Below are positions 6,408 through 7,384 of a stretch of 7,384 nucleotides of DNA, piece by piece. The DNA is from an uncultured Lachnospiraceae bacterium (GTDB taxonomy: Bacteria; Bacillota; Clostridia; Lachnospirales; Lachnospiraceae). A program made the translations under genes and the position numbers. The first letter of the stretch is position 1. Every line of letters begins with the position of its first letter. Location of the stretch: assembly GCA_902767065.1 (NCBI GenBank), contig CACXFW010000234.1, positions 1-7,384 on the forward strand. The letters are read 5' to 3'. The notes beneath the pieces are model-generated. The model had not been told where the DNA came from. It saw only the letters and a program-made list of their open reading frames with translations, and did not search any database.

Positions 6408-6421
6408 TACATGAGTGCTAA
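6395..6421. promoter_or_regulatory. CIRCE-like operator (HrcA binding site) upstream of lon
   Basis: Read on the plus strand the site is TTAGCAGAG-N9-GAGTGCTAA. The HrcA operator consensus is TTAGCACTC-N9-GAGTGCTAA, so one half is perfect, the spacer is exactly 9 nt and the other half differs at its three inner bases (15 of 18 matches). The outer TTAGCA/TGCTAA arms remain perfectly inverted. It overlaps the -35 box of the lon promoter, the usual position for HrcA repression of groESL and dnaK operons. HrcA itself is not in this window. Confidence 0.72.
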
Positions 6422-6470
6422 TTTAATTGTGTAAAATCTATGTTCAGAACAGTCCCAGACATCCTCTCTG

Positions 6471-7274
6471 TCAGGACTTCCACTGTCGTTGCTTCCACGC
6501 AGACTTCTGCCTCCGGTTCCGGCTGTGCGCCTGTGCCAGTACCGGTTCCGCGTCAGATTGGGGCTGCTTCTTTCCTTCCCCCTCCTGCGCTTTTGGCTGC
6601 TTCACTTCCCCGTCTCCCGGCTCTTCCGGGAGCGGCACTTCCGGCAGACTTGCCTCTTCTCGCAGCGGCACTTCCGGCTGAGGTTCCTTGGCCTCATCCG
6701 TTTCCTGCGGGATCAGATTCCACCCCTTTTCCTGCACAGGCTCCTCAGAATTCTTCTTCTTCACCAGCTTACCCTTGAGCCAGGTAAACGCATTCTGCGT
6801 CTGTGCCGCGGCGCCGCCGACCGCTTCTCCCGTCCTGTCCGCAGCGCTTCCGGCAATCCGGCCAACCTCCTGCCCTGCTTCCTTCAGATCCTTTGCAACC
6901 TTCGCGCCGGTCGTTTCCAGGCGGATGTCCAGCCGGACGCCGCACTTCGCACAGTACTTGTCTCCTGAGGCAGCCGGACGCCCGCAGGTCGGGCAATACA
7001 CAATTCCCTTGATATGGTTCAGCTGCTCCGTGTACACTGCTATGTTCGCATACGCCACCTTCACCGCAGCCCACTCATCCTCCATTCCGGCCCTGGGCAG
7101 ATCCGGATTCTCCTTATAAACCGCCTCCCCGATCAGGGCAAACAGTCTCTCCAGAGACTTTTTCTCCTGCGAGATCCGGTTTGAAATTGTAACTGAATCA
7201 CTCACTTTCTGTACCCCATTCTTCGTATCCTGCCCGAGCTTGGACAGCTTCTTCCCCAGATCACTGAATCCCAT
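6471..7274 (-). CDS. zinc-ribbon domain protein of unknown function
   Basis: A 267-residue soluble protein with no signal peptide or membrane segment. An N-terminal helical region (MGFSDLGKKLSKLGQ onward, with a conserved-looking IGEAVYKENPD at about 48-58) leads to a four-cysteine zinc ribbon, YCPTCG (Cys94, Cys97) and YCAKCG (Cys108, Cys111). An amphipathic, alanine/glycine-rich stretch (about 120-165) and an acidic, proline-rich low-complexity tail with an 11-residue repeat beginning PEVPL (about 200-222) follow. The ATG at 7274 was chosen for GGGAGG six bases upstream; an ATG at 7322 lacks such a site. The last 20 residues are abruptly basic and tryptophan-containing, which suggests a frameshift near 6520-6552. 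No clear promoter or terminator is seen. Such proteins are common hypothetical genes in Clostridia; the molecular role is not known. Confidence 0.8.
   Translation of the reverse strand: MGFSDLGKKLSKLGQDTKNGVQKVSDSVTISNRISQEKKSLERLFALIGEAVYKENPDLPRAGMEDEWAAVKVAYANIAVYTEQLNHIKGIVYCPTCGRPAASGDKYCAKCGVRLDIRLETTGAKVAKDLKEAGQEVGRIAGSAADRTGEAVGGAAAQTQNAFTWLKGKLVKKKNSEEPVQEKGWNLIPQETDEAKEPQPEVPLREEASLPEVPLPEEPGDGEVKQPKAQEGEGKKQPQSDAEPVLAQAHSRNRRQKSAWKQRQWKS
6631..6678. repeat. 33-bp-spaced direct repeat within the zinc-ribbon gene tail
   Basis: The 15-mer AGCGGCACTTCCGGC occurs at 6631-6645 and 6664-6678. The 33-bp offset keeps frame and encodes the two PEVPL units of the acidic tail, consistent with a small tandem duplication. 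Confidence 0.6.
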
Positions 7275-7328
7275 GGAATTCCTCCCGCTCATAAAGCTGC
7301 GGTAACTATTCAGCACCCCCATTGCTCA

Positions 7329-7343
7329 GAACACTTCGTGTTC
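7329..7343. repeat. short perfect hairpin upstream of the zinc-ribbon gene
   Basis: GAACAC-TTC-GTGTTC, a perfect 6-bp inverted repeat with a 3-nt loop. It lies about 55 bp before the start codon. There is no T-run on either side, so it is not an evident terminator. Confidence 0.45.
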
Positions 7344-7352
7344 TTCGCTGTG

Positions 7353-7384
7353 GGCGGACAGAGCGGTTTCACCGCTTGTCCGCC
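7353..7384. repeat. long hairpin at the window edge, REP-like
   Basis: GGCGGACA (7353-7360) pairs with TGTCCGCC (7377-7384) and AGCGGT (7362-7367) with ACCGCT (7371-7376) around a TTC loop: 14 bp with a single bulged base. It ends exactly at the window edge and may extend further. There is no U-tract on the minus strand. It resembles intergenic REP-type palindromes, but only one copy is visible. Confidence 0.5.

Noticed and set aside
1..7384. CRISPR array, prophage, toxin-antitoxin or defence genes
   Set aside because: No regularly spaced repeats, integrase, phage or defence-type proteins are present. Apart from the MITE-like element the content is housekeeping.

Overview
The window looks like chromosomal DNA of a moderately GC-rich Bacillota of the class Clostridia, most likely a Lachnospiraceae-type gut anaerobe. 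This is an inference from four things: the gene order ispF-cysS-mrnC-rlmB, a compressed form of the Bacillus ispD-ispF-gltX-cysE-cysS-mrnC-rlmB block; the strong AGGAGG-type ribosome binding sites; a CIRCE-like operator; and the presence of Mini-RNase III. All six well-supported genes lie on the minus strand, so transcription runs from high to low coordinates.

Layout in transcription order. Positions 7384-7275 hold two hairpins at the window edge. A soluble zinc-ribbon protein of unknown function follows (7274-6471); its C-terminal end looks frameshifted. A 285-bp intergenic region then carries a near-perfect CIRCE (HrcA operator) overlapping a sigma-A-type promoter, followed by a leader of about 190 nt before lon (6185-3711). 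Twelve bases after lon comes ispF (3698-3204). A second promoter, TTGACA-17-TAAACT, overlaps the ispF stop codon. It begins a leader of about 180 nt, rich in potential secondary structure, in front of cysS (2988-1582), which is followed by mrnC (1522-980) and rlmB (1029-250). mrnC and rlmB overlap.

The 3' end of rlmB has been invaded by a 108-bp, almost fully palindromic, MITE-like element (165-272). It has 16-bp terminal inverted repeats and is flanked by the 6-bp direct repeat TTCTCT. The element supplies the last RlmB residues and its stop codon. A likely rho-independent terminator for the operon lies at 75-97. A short open frame on the plus strand at the left edge (1-104) may be the end of a convergent gene.

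Functionally the window joins two transcription units. The first is a stress-linked unit in which lon (protein quality control) and ispF (isoprenoid precursor synthesis) probably share a heat-shock-regulated promoter. The second is a translation unit of cysteinyl-tRNA synthetase, an enzyme that matures 23S rRNA ends, and a 23S rRNA 2'-O-methyltransferase. The most unusual items are the MITE-like insertion that rewrote the RlmB C-terminus, the CIRCE-like site before lon-ispF, and the structured cysS leader, which matches no riboswitch or T-box consensus that I can recognise.
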